The notes under the pieces: generated by a model | Told to the model about the DNA's origin: nothing | The model's database searches: none | The model's input: only the letters and a program-made list of their open reading frames with translations | Shown here: positions 1 to 8,393 of the stretch, one piece after another | How positions within the stretch are numbered: position 1 is the stretch's first letter | How the letters are laid out: every line of letters begins with the position of its first letter | Position numbers and translations under genes: made by a program | Assembly (NCBI RefSeq): GCF_000027145.1 | Contig: NC_013891.1 | Coordinates: 1,612,001 to 1,676,000 of the forward strand | Origin: Listeria seeligeri serovar 1/2b str. SLCC3954 | Lineage (GTDB): Bacteria; Bacillota; Bacilli; Lactobacillales; Listeriaceae | Length of the DNA: 64,000 nucleotides | Reading direction: 5' to 3'

Positions 1-598
1 CTGCTTCTTTTTGCTTTTCCCATAAGATTTTTTCTACTTTCTCATAGTAAAGTGTATGTGCTAGACGTTGGAGAATCGCTTCTTTTTCTTTACTATCTGA
101 AACAAGTAGTTCGCGAAACTCGCCTTGGGGGATCATCAAAATTTGTCTAAACTGATCGACATTTAGTTGAATTAATTCTTCCATTTTTGTATTCACATCT
201 CGAACTGAGCTTGCAAGTAATTTCATTTCATCGCCAATCAGCTCATATAATTCCGCTTTTTGAGGCGAAGTAGTCGTACCGTTCCCACGTTGTTTTGCGA
301 TTTCTTGTTGTGGAATACGGCTGATTTGATAAATATGTTCTTTAAGTCTAAAAACAAGCGTCACTTCCGTTATTTCTTTATCTGTCGCAAAGTGGCTCCG
401 CATGGAAAAACTCTCTCTATCAAACGTATTTGCCTTACCAAAAATTGCAAAACTAATCGCATCAAAAATAGTCGATTTTCCTGCTCCGGTTTTCCCTGAT
501 ATCACAAAAATCTGTTCCGTACCAAGTTTTTCAAAATCAATCACTTCTTTTTTAGCATAAGCGCCAAAAGCTTGCATCGTCAGTTTGATTGGTCTCAT
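1..598 (-). CDS. sbcC: Exonuclease subunit SbcC, N-terminal part (partial)
   Basis: This is the first 199 codons of the SbcC/Rad50-type ATPase of the SbcCD nuclease, which cleaves hairpins and blocked DNA ends. The rest lies beyond the left edge. The translation opens MRPIKLTMQAFGAY, has a P-loop GKTGAGKST at residues 35-43, and a Q-loop region with IPQGEFRELL before the coiled coil would begin. The ATG at 598 overlaps the sbcD stop by four bases (ATGA), so the two subunits are translationally coupled. Family and partner are clear; nothing is visible of the coiled coil or the C-terminal ATPase lobe. Confidence 0.93.
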   Translation of the reverse strand, partial: MRPIKLTMQAFGAYAKKEVIDFEKLGTEQIFVISGKTGAGKSTIFDAISFAIFGKANTFDRESFSMRSHFATDKEITEVTLVFRLKEHIYQISRIPQQEIAKQRGNGTTTSPQKAELYELIGDEMKLLASSVRDVNTKMEELIQLNVDQFRQILMIPQGEFRELLVSDSKEKEAILQRLAHTLYYEKVEKILWEKQKEA

Positions 599-1719
599 TC
601 CGCATCCTCCTTTCGCGCAAGTTCAAATACTTCCGTTAATTTTTGCTTTTGTACATCGGTCAATTCCGTCCCGTTGACATATTCAAAAAATTGGCCAAAT
701 AACTCTAAATCATCTTTTTTCATCACTTCTTCAAAACTAGCTTGTGATTCTTTTAATTGTTGTTTTTTCCGTTCTAAATGTAAAATATTCGGATAAAATT
801 GGCGTAATTTTCCCATTGGATCAATTAACGCACCTTCGTCCATCAAATTCACTTGAAAAAAATCATCTGGTTTTTCCACTAAGTTTTCCGTAAGTTCTGC
901 TAAAGTTCCTGAAATAATTCGCATATCATGTTTTGGCGTAAGGAGCCTCTCTGTCACACTTACAAGCGAATTCCCCTCGATTTCAACAATCCGGACGCTT
1001 TTCTTATCACTAACTTCAGAAAAAGAATATTTAAGAGGAGAACCACTATAAAAAATCTTCGGGTGACGAATCGCATGCGGATGATGTAAGTGTCCAAGCG
1101 CAGTATACGTAAAGCCATCAAAGCAATTAGTAGAAACACGGTCCACGTTCCCTATTGCAAGTTGTCGCTCAGAATCGCTCGGAATCCCGCCCGAAACAAA
1201 TGCATGTCCCACTAAAATTTGCGCCTTACTTGGATCCCATTTGGAACGAATTTGCTTAGTTACAGCTTGCATTGCATCTTCAAAACTCCGAATCGAATTA
1301 TCACCAAATACTTCTCGTATAATAGCTGGCTCATGATAAGGTACAAGCCAAACTTCCGCATCCATAAAAGCAATTGCTTCAAAATCTGCTGTACACTTTC
1401 CTTTCATATAGAGCTTGCTGCTTTCGTACCACTGACTACCAAATGATAATCGCTCTGCACTATCATGATTCCCACTAATAGCAAAAATTGGTATCCCAAG
1501 CTCGACATTCCATTTCACCAAAATGTCATTTAAAACTCTTACTGCATCAGCAGGTGGCACTGCTCGGTCATATAAATCCCCTGCTAAAATCAGCGCATCA
1601 ACTTTGTCTTCCTGCGCAATCTTCGTTATTTGTGCCAAAATATATTCTTGTTCCGCGAGCATAGACACGCCAGATACTATTTTCCCTAAATGTAAATCGG
1701 CTGTATGTAAAAATTTCAT
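595..1719 (-). CDS. sbcD: Exonuclease subunit SbcD
   Basis: Metallophosphatase subunit (374 aa) of the SbcCD nuclease. The calcineurin-like motifs are in order: HTADLHLGK near the N-terminus, GDLYDR, SGNHDSAE, VGHAF and LGHLHHPH, which bind the two Mn ions. The longest reading frame begins at 1776, but the methionine at 1719 starts the conserved MKFLHTADLHLG and has an AAGAGG ribosome site just upstream, so I use it. It is directly followed by sbcC with a four-base overlap. A promoter TTGCTA-N17-TATCTA lies at 1789-1817. Confidence 0.95.
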   Translation of the reverse strand: MKFLHTADLHLGKIVSGVSMLAEQEYILAQITKIAQEDKVDALILAGDLYDRAVPPADAVRVLNDILVKWNVELGIPIFAISGNHDSAERLSFGSQWYESSKLYMKGKCTADFEAIAFMDAEVWLVPYHEPAIIREVFGDNSIRSFEDAMQAVTKQIRSKWDPSKAQILVGHAFVSGGIPSDSERQLAIGNVDRVSTNCFDGFTYTALGHLHHPHAIRHPKIFYSGSPLKYSFSEVSDKKSVRIVEIEGNSLVSVTERLLTPKHDMRIISGTLAELTENLVEKPDDFFQVNLMDEGALIDPMGKLRQFYPNILHLERKKQQLKESQASFEEVMKKDDLELFGQFFEYVNGTELTDVQKQKLTEVFELARKEDAE

Positions 1720-1769
1720 CGTTATCCTCTTTTCTTTTTCTAGCAGATTATTTATTTTTGATGCAAAAG

Positions 1770-1817
1770 TTGTCATTTTTAAGTATACTAGATATAGTCT
1801 AAAAAAATAACTAGCAA
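1770..1817. promoter_or_regulatory. Overlapping divergent promoters of sbcDC and the acyltransferase gene
   Basis: On the plus strand TTGTCA (1770-1775), a 17-bp spacer and TATAGT (1793-1798) point at the acyltransferase. On the minus strand TTGCTA (1812-1817), a 17-bp spacer and TATCTA (1789-1794) point at sbcD. The two -10 boxes share bases 1793-1794, so polymerase should not occupy both at once. Seen by eye; both are sigma-A type. Confidence 0.6.
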
Positions 1818-1834
1818 TACTGGGAGTGAAGAAG

Positions 1835-2443
1835 TTGTTTTATCATTTCGCAAAAAACCTCGTTCATTTTATTTTAATTATTCTTGGTGGACGATTTCAA
1901 GTACAAAATAAAGACAAAATCATTGAAGCACCTTATGTCGTCGTTTCCACACATACGTCTTGGATTGAAATCTTATACCTTGGTTTCGCCTTGTCACCAA
2001 CGCCTGTCCATTATATGGCTAAGCAAGAATTATTTAAAGGAAAACTGCTTAATTGGCTAATGACTCACTTAAATGCGTTTCCAGTAAACCGTGATAATCC
2101 TGGTCCAAGTGCCATTAAAGCACCTATCCGGATGTTAAAATCTGGTAAAGTGGTCGGAATTTTCCCAAGTGGCACAAGAAAAACGACGAATCTCCATCTA
2201 AAACGGGGCGCAGTAACCATTGCTCACAAAGCAAAAGTTCCAATGTTACCTGCTGTCTATGATGGCCCAAAAACATTCGGTGAAATCTTAAAGCGTAAAA
2301 AAATCATTATTCGTTTTGGGGATCCTGTCTTATTCAATGATACCGAACTTGACCAAAAAGAGCTACTAGAAGTTAAATCTCAAGAATTAATGGCCACTTT
2401 TGAACAATTACAAAATGAAATTGTTCAAACTAAAAAGAAATAA
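1835..2443 (+). CDS. plsC: 1-acyl-sn-glycerol-3-phosphate acyltransferase (PlsC family)
   Basis: Membrane-associated acyltransferase, about 202 aa, of the lysophosphatidate acyltransferase family in phospholipid synthesis. An N-terminal hydrophobic segment is followed by the catalytic block HTSWIE. Here the usual HX4D is HX4E, a conservative change. Further family blocks are KQELFKG, FPVNRDN and FPSGTRK. A GTG at 1826 gives a frame three codons longer, but GGGAG at 1822-1826 sits eight bases before the TTG at 1835, so I favour the TTG. It is a single-gene unit ending in a strong hairpin shared with the opposing lipoprotein gene. Confidence 0.88.
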   Translation: MFYHFAKNLVHFILIILGGRFQVQNKDKIIEAPYVVVSTHTSWIEILYLGFALSPTPVHYMAKQELFKGKLLNWLMTHLNAFPVNRDNPGPSAIKAPIRMLKSGKVVGIFPSGTRKTTNLHLKRGAVTIAHKAKVPMLPAVYDGPKTFGEILKRKKIIIRFGDPVLFNDTELDQKELLEVKSQELMATFEQLQNEIVQTKKK

Positions 2444-2490
2444 CAAAGAAAGACAGCTTCCTTCAAAAAGGAAACTGTCTTTCTTTGTTA
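2443..2490. terminator. Bidirectional terminator
   Basis: Two long complementary arms (AACAAAGAAAGACAG and CTGTCTTTCTTTGTT) enclose a TTCC/GGAA pair and a short loop. A/T-rich flanks on both sides let it serve the acyltransferase (+) and the lipoprotein gene (-), which converge here. Confidence 0.85.
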
Positions 2491-3015
2491 TTAAGAAGCT
2501 GTATCAGTTGTGATGCTTGAAGGGTTTAGCCCAGCTTCTTTTAATACGTTAGCAATTGCTTCGTCAGCTTTTGCCATTGCTTCATCTGCTTTTGTTGTAT
2601 CACGTCCGCTAGCTTTAAGTGCGTCTGATTCTTGTTTGTAAGCAATACTTAAGTCTTCTACTGCAGCTTTGAAATCATCTGTATATTTACCAAGATCCGG
2701 TATTTTTTGACTAGCGAGTGTTTCAGAAACTTTTAATGCCGATTCACTTGCTGGTTTTGCAAGTGCTGCTAGTTCTGCTTCACCAGGTTTTGGATCTGCA
2801 CCAACTGCTGCTACATACGCATTGTAATCTGCATTATTTGTGTCAATTACATCTACTAAAGACATGTAATAATTTAGAACGTCATCTTTCACATTGGTTT
2901 TTTCAGATTTCTTTGTATCTTCCTTTTTGTCAGAACTGCTAGAACTAGAACCAGAACAAGCCGCAAGCGACAAACCTAGTGCTAAAGTTAAGACTACTAA
3001 TAACCATTTTTTCAT
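2491..3015 (-). CDS. Putative lipoprotein, Ser-rich N-terminus
   Basis: Exported lipoprotein of 174 aa with unknown role. The signal peptide ends in a lipobox LAAC at about residues 17-20, followed by a serine run and a charged linker. The rest is a predicted all-helical domain rich in Ala, Lys and Asp with repeated A-K-A-D-E-A patterns. No enzymatic motif is visible. The ATG follows a good AAGGAGG site. A promoter and an unusual 110-nt leader lie upstream. I do not recognise a named family. Confidence 0.85.
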   Translation of the reverse strand: MKKWLLVVLTLALGLSLAACSGSSSSSSDKKEDTKKSEKTNVKDDVLNYYMSLVDVIDTNNADYNAYVAAVGADPKPGEAELAALAKPASESALKVSETLASQKIPDLGKYTDDFKAAVEDLSIAYKQESDALKASGRDTTKADEAMAKADEAIANVLKEAGLNPSSITTDTAS

Positions 3016-3126
3016 GCTTTTGTCCTCCTTTTTTCAAGCCAAACTCGGAAGCCCTTTATTAACTGGCCGCGTCAGTCTCGGATTTGCTTCACCCATCCGG
3101 CAAGTAACATTACTCACGATGTAACA
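3016..3126 (-). promoter_or_regulatory. Structured 5' leader of the lipoprotein gene
   Basis: The leader runs from the predicted start near 3126 to the ATG. Reading 5' to 3' on the minus strand it forms consecutive hairpins: GTTAC with GTAAT, CGGAT with ATCCG, and ACTG with CAGT, the last two perfectly paired. No terminator precedes the gene. It matches no riboswitch consensus that I can recall, so function is open. Confidence 0.4.
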
Positions 3127-3132
3127 TTATTC

Positions 3133-3162
3133 ATTATAAGCTATTCATACTGCATAATTCAA
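3133..3162 (-). promoter_or_regulatory. Promoter of the lipoprotein gene
   Basis: TTGAAT (3157-3162), an 18-bp spacer and TATAAT (3133-3138) on the minus strand, giving a start near 3126. Confidence 0.65.
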
Positions 3163-3187
3163 GCAGTTTTCGAAAATGCTTTCACTA

Positions 3188-3676
3188 TTATTCATAGTCT
3201 GCATTTACTTCTACTTTGCCGAGCTCTTTTTCGGTATTTTTATATTGGAAATACATCACAATTCGCCACGGTACAATCATCGCAAACGCCATAATCCAGA
3301 ACATTCCAGACAATTCGCCAACTTCTAAACTACCACTAATTAAGTACTTAATGAAAATTCGAATAAGTAATAATCCCATCAAAATAACCGGAAAAGCTTT
3401 TGTACGCTTAATAAAAACATACTTGTTACGTACTTCAAATTTTGTCGTCCAAATTAAAATAACTGAAAAGACAAGCCCCATCACAATTGCTTCTAAAATA
3501 TCTAACCACGATACACGAAAAAAAGGAATAACAAACATGAGCGCTCCTGTCGACATCATTATTGGTGGTATGATAATTCCTTTTACACTTGCCGGCCGTT
3601 TGGAAGCTTTCATTCGAATCATGATAATCCCCGCTCCAAAAACAAGTGTGATGATAATCGAAATAATTAATGACAC
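3188..3676 (-). CDS. ccdC: CcdC-family membrane protein
   Basis: Polytopic membrane protein of 162 aa with about five hydrophobic segments, matching the CcdC family named from the Bacillus cytochrome c maturation locus. Its exact function is not settled in that family. Characteristic stretches are the basic loop after the first helix (RMKASKRPASVKG) and a C-terminal WRIVMYFQY segment. It starts at GTG with an AGGGGGAG site. It lies alone between the lipoprotein gene and the ABC exporter genes on the same strand; no cytochrome c genes are nearby. Confidence 0.8.
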   Translation of the reverse strand: MSLIISIIITLVFGAGIIMIRMKASKRPASVKGIIIPPIMMSTGALMFVIPFFRVSWLDILEAIVMGLVFSVILIWTTKFEVRNKYVFIKRTKAFPVILMGLLLIRIFIKYLISGSLEVGELSGMFWIMAFAMIVPWRIVMYFQYKNTEKELGKVEVNADYE

Positions 3677-3756
3677 AATTAACTCCCCCTACTAATCTGC
3701 TCTAACGCTTCGCTCCTCATTATATTCCTTTTACCGTGTGAAATAAACTTCTCTGC

Positions 3757-5562
3757 TTACAGTGCTGCATCTAAATCCATGCCGCTATTTTGCAATTTGT
3801 ACATGGAATGGTAAACGCCTTGTTCAGCAATTAATGTTTCGTGTGTACCGCGTTCAATAATTCGCCCTTTGGATAAAACTAAAATTAAGTCGGCATCCTT
3901 AATTGTCGAAAGTCGATGCGCAATCGCAATCGTCGTCCGTCCTTCTCTCATTCGTTTTAATCCTGTTTGAATTAAGCTTTCGGTTTCTGTATCAATATTA
4001 GCAGTCGCCTCATCTAGTACAAGAATTTGTGGATTAGTAACAACTGTCCGTGCAAAAGAAATCAGCTGTCTTTGTCCACTTGAAAATGATGCGCCGCGTT
4101 CAATAACTTTATGATTGTATTGATCTGATAACGTTTGAATAAAACCGTCTGCTTGAACAAATTTTGCGGCATCTATAATTTGTTCATCTGTAATCGTTTT
4201 GTCGTACAAACGAATATTGTTATTAATATCACCATAAAACATAAAACTATCTTGCAATACAAGCCCAGTTTTCTTCCGCAATTCAGCAATTTGATGCGAC
4301 TTGATTGATTTACCATCAATTAAAATATCGCCACGTTCAAATTCATAGAAACGCATCATCAAGTTAATGATCGAGCTTTTACCACTTCCGGTATGACCAA
4401 CTAGGGCAACCGTTTGTCCTGGCTCAGCAGTGAAGCTAATATTTTTCAGCACATCGCGTCCACCTTCGTAAGCAAAAGAAACATCTTTAAATTCAATTTT
4501 CGCTCGAGTGATTTTCGCTTCTGGGTCATTTAACTGCACTGGAACTTCTTCGGTTTCATCCATAATTCGGAATACCCGCGAAGCCGCTGTAATCGCTTCT
4601 TGATACATTGCTAGTCGCTCCATTACGTTATAAATCGCTTCTAAAAAACGATCAAAATAACTAATAAAAGCATAAATCGTCCCAATTGCTACCGGACCAA
4701 TCAGTGATTCGGCTCCAAAGAAACTAAGAATAATTACAACTGCAAGCGCATAAATTAAATCAATGGCAGGCCCTAGAAGTAATGCATTGAACTTAATATT
4801 TTTCATCCCAACATCGTAATAATCTTTGTTGATTTTTTCAAACTCTTTTACTAACCGGCGCTCTTGATTAAATTGTTGTACAATCGACATCCCTGAAATA
4901 GATTCGGCAATTTTTGCATTTAATTGACTTAATTTTTCTCGTCTTGCCCGGTAAAACTGTGAGCTATATTTTCGGTAAACAAAAATAATAAAAACGATTA
5001 ATGGAAATAGCAACAAGCTATAAAGCGCTAATTGAACGTTAAGTGCAAACATCGCTGCATAAATCCCAACAAGCATAAATAAACTTTGAATTGCTGTAGA
5101 AAGCACATTAATAAACATATCTTTCACTGCTTCCGTGTCATTAGTCACTCGAGAAACTATACTTCCCGCTGGTGTTTTATCAAAGTAACGCATTCCCAGC
5201 GAATGTAGTTTGGAAAAAATATCAATACGCATTTGTTGCACAATTTCTAGAGCGATTTTTTGGAAGAAAAGCAATTGGAAATACCAAACAATTGATTTCC
5301 CTATTGTAAGTCCTAAATATCCCGCTCCAAGAATGAGCAAAGCCTGCATTTCAATGTTCATTGGTGTTAAATAATCATCTAAAAATATCTTAATCAAAAT
5401 CGGAGCAAACACATCTGCCAGCGTAACAAGAAGAACAAGTATTCCAGTCCAAATCAAACTCGGAATATGGTATTTCGTATAGCTCAGCATTCGTTTTAAT
5501 ACTTCTCGATGTTCTTTCCCAGACATTACTAACATTTCATCTTGCTCATTCATCGCTTCCAT
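3757..5562 (-). CDS. Heterodimeric ABC multidrug exporter, subunit with catalytic Walker B
   Basis: About 601 aa: six transmembrane helices (residues about 25-310) followed by an ATPase domain. Walker A is GHTGSGKSS; Walker B is LVLDEA with the catalytic Glu; the signature is FSSGQRQ rather than LSGGQ. With its partner it resembles the BmrC/BmrD (YheI/YheH) exporters, in which only one of two ATP sites is fully competent. The ATG at 5562 has a long ribosome match (AAGGGGGTGA); a GTG three codons earlier lies inside that site. It overlaps the end of the upstream subunit gene by 17 bases. Substrate cannot be read from sequence. Confidence 0.92.
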   Translation of the reverse strand: MEAMNEQDEMLVMSGKEHREVLKRMLSYTKYHIPSLIWTGILVLLVTLADVFAPILIKIFLDDYLTPMNIEMQALLILGAGYLGLTIGKSIVWYFQLLFFQKIALEIVQQMRIDIFSKLHSLGMRYFDKTPAGSIVSRVTNDTEAVKDMFINVLSTAIQSLFMLVGIYAAMFALNVQLALYSLLLFPLIVFIIFVYRKYSSQFYRARREKLSQLNAKIAESISGMSIVQQFNQERRLVKEFEKINKDYYDVGMKNIKFNALLLGPAIDLIYALAVVIILSFFGAESLIGPVAIGTIYAFISYFDRFLEAIYNVMERLAMYQEAITAASRVFRIMDETEEVPVQLNDPEAKITRAKIEFKDVSFAYEGGRDVLKNISFTAEPGQTVALVGHTGSGKSSIINLMMRFYEFERGDILIDGKSIKSHQIAELRKKTGLVLQDSFMFYGDINNNIRLYDKTITDEQIIDAAKFVQADGFIQTLSDQYNHKVIERGASFSSGQRQLISFARTVVTNPQILVLDEATANIDTETESLIQTGLKRMREGRTTIAIAHRLSTIKDADLILVLSKGRIIERGTHETLIAEQGVYHSMYKLQNSGMDLDAAL

Positions 5563-7315
5563 CTGTGTCACCCCCTTCTTCTATCGCTTCTTCCAGTTGT
5601 TGCTCACGGAACATTTCCGCGTACCAACCATTCTGTGCCATTAACTCACTATGCGTTCCACGTTCGACAACTCTCCCTTTGTCAATCACGATAATCAAAT
5701 TAGCATGTTCCACAGAGCTAAGTCGATGTGCGCTGATGATGGTCGTTTTATCCGAACGATTTTCTTTTAAATTGGATAAAATTTGTTCTTCCGTTTTAGC
5801 ATCTACTGCTGAAAGTGCATCATCTAAAACAAGTAATTCAGGATTCATAATGAGTGCACGAGCGATTGCCAGTCGTTGCTTCTGTCCACCTGAAAGAGAG
5901 ACCCCGCGTTCCCCAACAATTGTGTCATAGCCATGTTCAAAACCAAGAATATCTTCGTCTACTGAGACAAGTTGTGCTATTTGAGTCACTTCTTCTTGAG
6001 AAGCTTCCGGTTTTCCAAAACGAATATTATCGCGAACTGTCGTCGAAAACAGGAATTGATCTTGTGGTACATAACCAATCGCTTCACGTAATGCACGAAC
6101 GGTATAATCCTGAATTTTTATACCTGCAAAAGAAATTTCACCATCATACGTATCATATTCACGCATTAAAAGTTTTAATAGAGACGTTTTCCCTGCACCA
6201 GTTCGCCCAACAATTCCAAGGGTCTCACCTGCTTTTAGTTCAAAAGCAATATTTGCAAGAACAGGCTCGGTTTCATCTGGATACGTAAATTCATTTATTT
6301 CAACTTGTAAATTACCATCTGGAACAGTGTCCACTGCACCTTCGTGATCTAAAATATCCTCTTTTTCTGCTAGTAAATGCTGTACGCGGTCATAGGAAGC
6401 ATTTCCGCGTTGGATGATGTTGTATAAGAACCCAAATGCCAACATTGGCCAAATAAGTAAGAATAAGTAGTTTGAAAAAGCAATTACTTGCCCGATAGTA
6501 AGTTCTCCATCGACAACAAACTTCGCACCAAATCCGAGTGACAATACAAAAGATACCCCAACAATAATTGAAATCATCGGATCAAACATCGCATCTACTT
6601 TCGCTACGGCAATATTTTTCTGAACAACTTCTTTCGTTTGTTTCGCAAAATCTTGAATATCTTCTTTTTCCTGACCAAACGTCCTTGTTACTTTAATTCC
6701 TGAAATACTTTCTTGCGTTTTGTCATTCAACATCGAAAATGCTGCTTGAGCCCCGTGGAATCTATCATGCAGTTTTTTTCCTAAAATCGAACTTCCAAGC
6801 ACCATAAACGGCATCGGCAGTAACGCAATTAAAGTTAGGCGCCAATCAATTGTTATTGCCATCGTCGCAATAACTGTTCCTCCAGTTAAAACCGAATCAG
6901 AAAGTGTCAGAACCCCAATTCCTGCCACTTGTTGAATCGCCGTAATATCATTTGTCGCGTGGGCCATCAAATCCCCTGTACGATATCTTTGAAAGAAAAA
7001 CGGCGACATCTTCGTAAAATGTTCAAATAATCGTAAACGAAGCGTTCGTTGTAGTTTATTATCTGAACCAAAGATGAGCATTCGCCAAACATAGCGACCA
7101 CCATAAGCTAAAACAGCAGCTACAACCAGGATAAGCATCCACTTTATCAATTTCTCTTTTGTTAGCGTGTCATTCGTCACCGCATCCACCGTAAAACCAA
7201 TTATTTGTGGTGGGACTAACTGCAAGAGTGCAATTGTAAATAAAATCGTTACCCCAAACGTATAAGATTTCCAATTTTCTTTAAAAAACCAACTTAATGC
7301 TTTAAATATCTTCAA
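5546..7315 (-). CDS. Heterodimeric ABC multidrug exporter, subunit with degenerate Walker B
   Basis: About 589 aa: six membrane helices then an ATPase domain. Walker A is GRTGAGKTS and the signature is the canonical LSGGQKQR, but Walker B reads LVLDDA, with Asp where the catalytic Glu should be. This is the complement of the downstream subunit (Glu present, signature degenerate), the hallmark of asymmetric exporters such as BmrCD and TM287/288. The frame stays open up to 7417, but the TTG at 7315 is preceded by AGGGAGG at nine bases, so I start there. A leader ORF and possible attenuator precede it. Confidence 0.92.
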   Translation of the reverse strand: MKIFKALSWFFKENWKSYTFGVTILFTIALLQLVPPQIIGFTVDAVTNDTLTKEKLIKWMLILVVAAVLAYGGRYVWRMLIFGSDNKLQRTLRLRLFEHFTKMSPFFFQRYRTGDLMAHATNDITAIQQVAGIGVLTLSDSVLTGGTVIATMAITIDWRLTLIALLPMPFMVLGSSILGKKLHDRFHGAQAAFSMLNDKTQESISGIKVTRTFGQEKEDIQDFAKQTKEVVQKNIAVAKVDAMFDPMISIIVGVSFVLSLGFGAKFVVDGELTIGQVIAFSNYLFLLIWPMLAFGFLYNIIQRGNASYDRVQHLLAEKEDILDHEGAVDTVPDGNLQVEINEFTYPDETEPVLANIAFELKAGETLGIVGRTGAGKTSLLKLLMREYDTYDGEISFAGIKIQDYTVRALREAIGYVPQDQFLFSTTVRDNIRFGKPEASQEEVTQIAQLVSVDEDILGFEHGYDTIVGERGVSLSGGQKQRLAIARALIMNPELLVLDDALSAVDAKTEEQILSNLKENRSDKTTIISAHRLSSVEHANLIIVIDKGRVVERGTHSELMAQNGWYAEMFREQQLEEAIEEGGDTDGSDE

Positions 7316-7438
7316 ACGCCTTTTCCCTCCCTTTTTTTCCTTAAATTTGGACAAATAAAAATAATGGACCAATTTCTGCCCATTATTACCCGAAAAAATA
7401 TATTTATTTGTCACCATCTTTGTATAAATAAAACCAAC
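7316..7438 (-). promoter_or_regulatory. Possible attenuator hairpin before the ABC exporter genes
   Basis: Between the leader ORF and the exporter start, the minus strand holds an outer pair (GACAAATAAA with TTTATTTGTC) around an inner stem of eight pairs (AATAATGG with CCATTATT) that runs into a T-rich stretch. It resembles a weak intrinsic terminator. No experimental support; inferred from position and complementarity. Confidence 0.4.
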
Positions 7439-7537
7439 TTAAAGGAGAGTTTCCCTACTTGTGAAATGGTCCGGTGAAATAAATGCTATTTTAACGCGCA
7501 ATAATGCCTTGTTTGAAATTATCATATAATTATTCAT
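7439..7537 (-). CDS. Putative leader peptide of the ABC exporter operon (32 aa)
   Basis: A short frame starting MNNYMIISNKALL and ending SRETLL, with an excellent ribosome site (AAAGGAGGAATGGACG before the ATG). It lies between a good promoter and the exporter genes on the same strand, with a hairpin-forming region after its stop. In Bacillus the related bmrCD genes are controlled by translation of a leader (BmrB) through ribosome-mediated attenuation; position and strong initiation signal suggest the same here. The sequence itself resembles nothing I know. Confidence 0.5.
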   Translation of the reverse strand: MNNYMIISNKALLRVKIAFISPDHFTSRETLL

Positions 7538-7574
7538 CGTCCATTCCTCCTTTGTTTTATTATGCAACGTTATT

Positions 7575-7603
7575 AGTTTAACCGATATTTTTTGAAAGCG
7601 CAA
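7575..7603 (-). promoter_or_regulatory. Promoter of the ABC exporter operon
   Basis: TTGCGC (7598-7603), a 17-bp spacer and TAAACT (7575-7580) on the minus strand, about 30 bases before the leader ORF. Confidence 0.5.
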
Positions 7604-7673
7604 CAAATAATTGCTAATTGTTTAAAAATTATTTTTATTGCAGTATTTTTAAGTTCCTTCTAACCAACATAAA

Positions 7674-7716
7674 ATAAAGACCCCGATAGCTTATCGAGAT
7701 CTTTATTTTACAGTTT
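7674..7716. terminator. Terminator after the secreted-protein operon
   Basis: Complementary arms AATAAAGA(C/T)C and G(A/G)TCTTTATT flank a CGATAG/CTATCG inner stem; A/T tracts lie on both sides. It ends the minus-strand operon 9214-7719. Confidence 0.75.
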
Positions 7717-7718
7717 TA

Positions 7719-8378
7719 TTATTGCTGTTCTTGACTTGCATCGAAATCTGAATTCAGATTGTCTTCATCTATTATTACCTGATTATCAATTGCTTCCTCA
7801 TAAAGTTGAACTTCTTCTGTTTTATTTACTTCTTTTTCTGAGTCAATATTTTTTGTTTTCTCATCAAAAGAAATAGTTGAATTAGCTCCAGCCACAAGTA
7901 AAGAACCATCATCTTGAGTATAGGCAGTGAAAATATACACTTTTCCGGATTCTGGAAGTTGATCGTCATCAAAAACATCATATGCGGAACCGTCTTCGCG
8001 TATTCCACCTTGTTTATCAATTGGAATTACTTGGTTTGTTACCAGTTCATTTTTCAAGTTAGAGAGCACTTCCACTTCATAATGCGTAAAAGCTTCTCCA
8101 ACATATTCAACTGTACCATCTTCTTTTTCAAGTGGCACTTTGTTTTTATAAGTGGTGCCAGTTTCGCTTTTTACCTTGCCAACGAAAACATAATCAGAAT
8201 CTCCTACTACTTCATTAGGATTATCAACGTCTACAGTGTAATCAGCCTGAATGGAATAAGTTGGAATTTTTTTCTCTTCAGTGTCTGCTTTTTCTGCATT
8301 TGTGTTAATCGTCAAAAAACATGTAATTCCGATGATACTAGCTGTTAAAGTCATAATTCCTATAGTTGTTTTTTTCAT
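7719..8378 (-). CDS. Secreted protein of unknown function
   Basis: 219 aa with an N-terminal signal peptide (basic start, hydrophobic stretch to about residue 25, likely cleavage after NTNA) and an acidic mature part rich in Asp and Glu. A central region alternates short strands (DYVFVGKVKSE, THYEVEVL) and suggests a beta-rich domain; the C-terminal 50 residues look disordered. No sorting motif or catalytic motif is visible. It is the last gene of a three-gene unit with the metalloprotease-like protein and a small membrane protein. Confidence 0.75.
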   Translation of the reverse strand: MKKTTIGIMTLTASIIGITCFLTINTNAEKADTEEKKIPTYSIQADYTVDVDNPNEVVGDSDYVFVGKVKSETGTTYKNKVPLEKEDGTVEYVGEAFTHYEVEVLSNLKNELVTNQVIPIDKQGGIREDGSAYDVFDDDQLPESGKVYIFTAYTQDDGSLLVAGANSTISFDEKTKNIDSEKEVNKTEEVQLYEEAIDNQVIIDEDNLNSDFDASQEQQ

Positions 8379-8393
8379 TTAAGTACCCCTTAA

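Noticed and set aside
3016..3126. c-di-GMP, c-di-AMP, TPP or lysine riboswitch in the lipoprotein leader
   Set aside because: The key conserved bases of those classes as I recall them are not in this leader, so no class was assigned.
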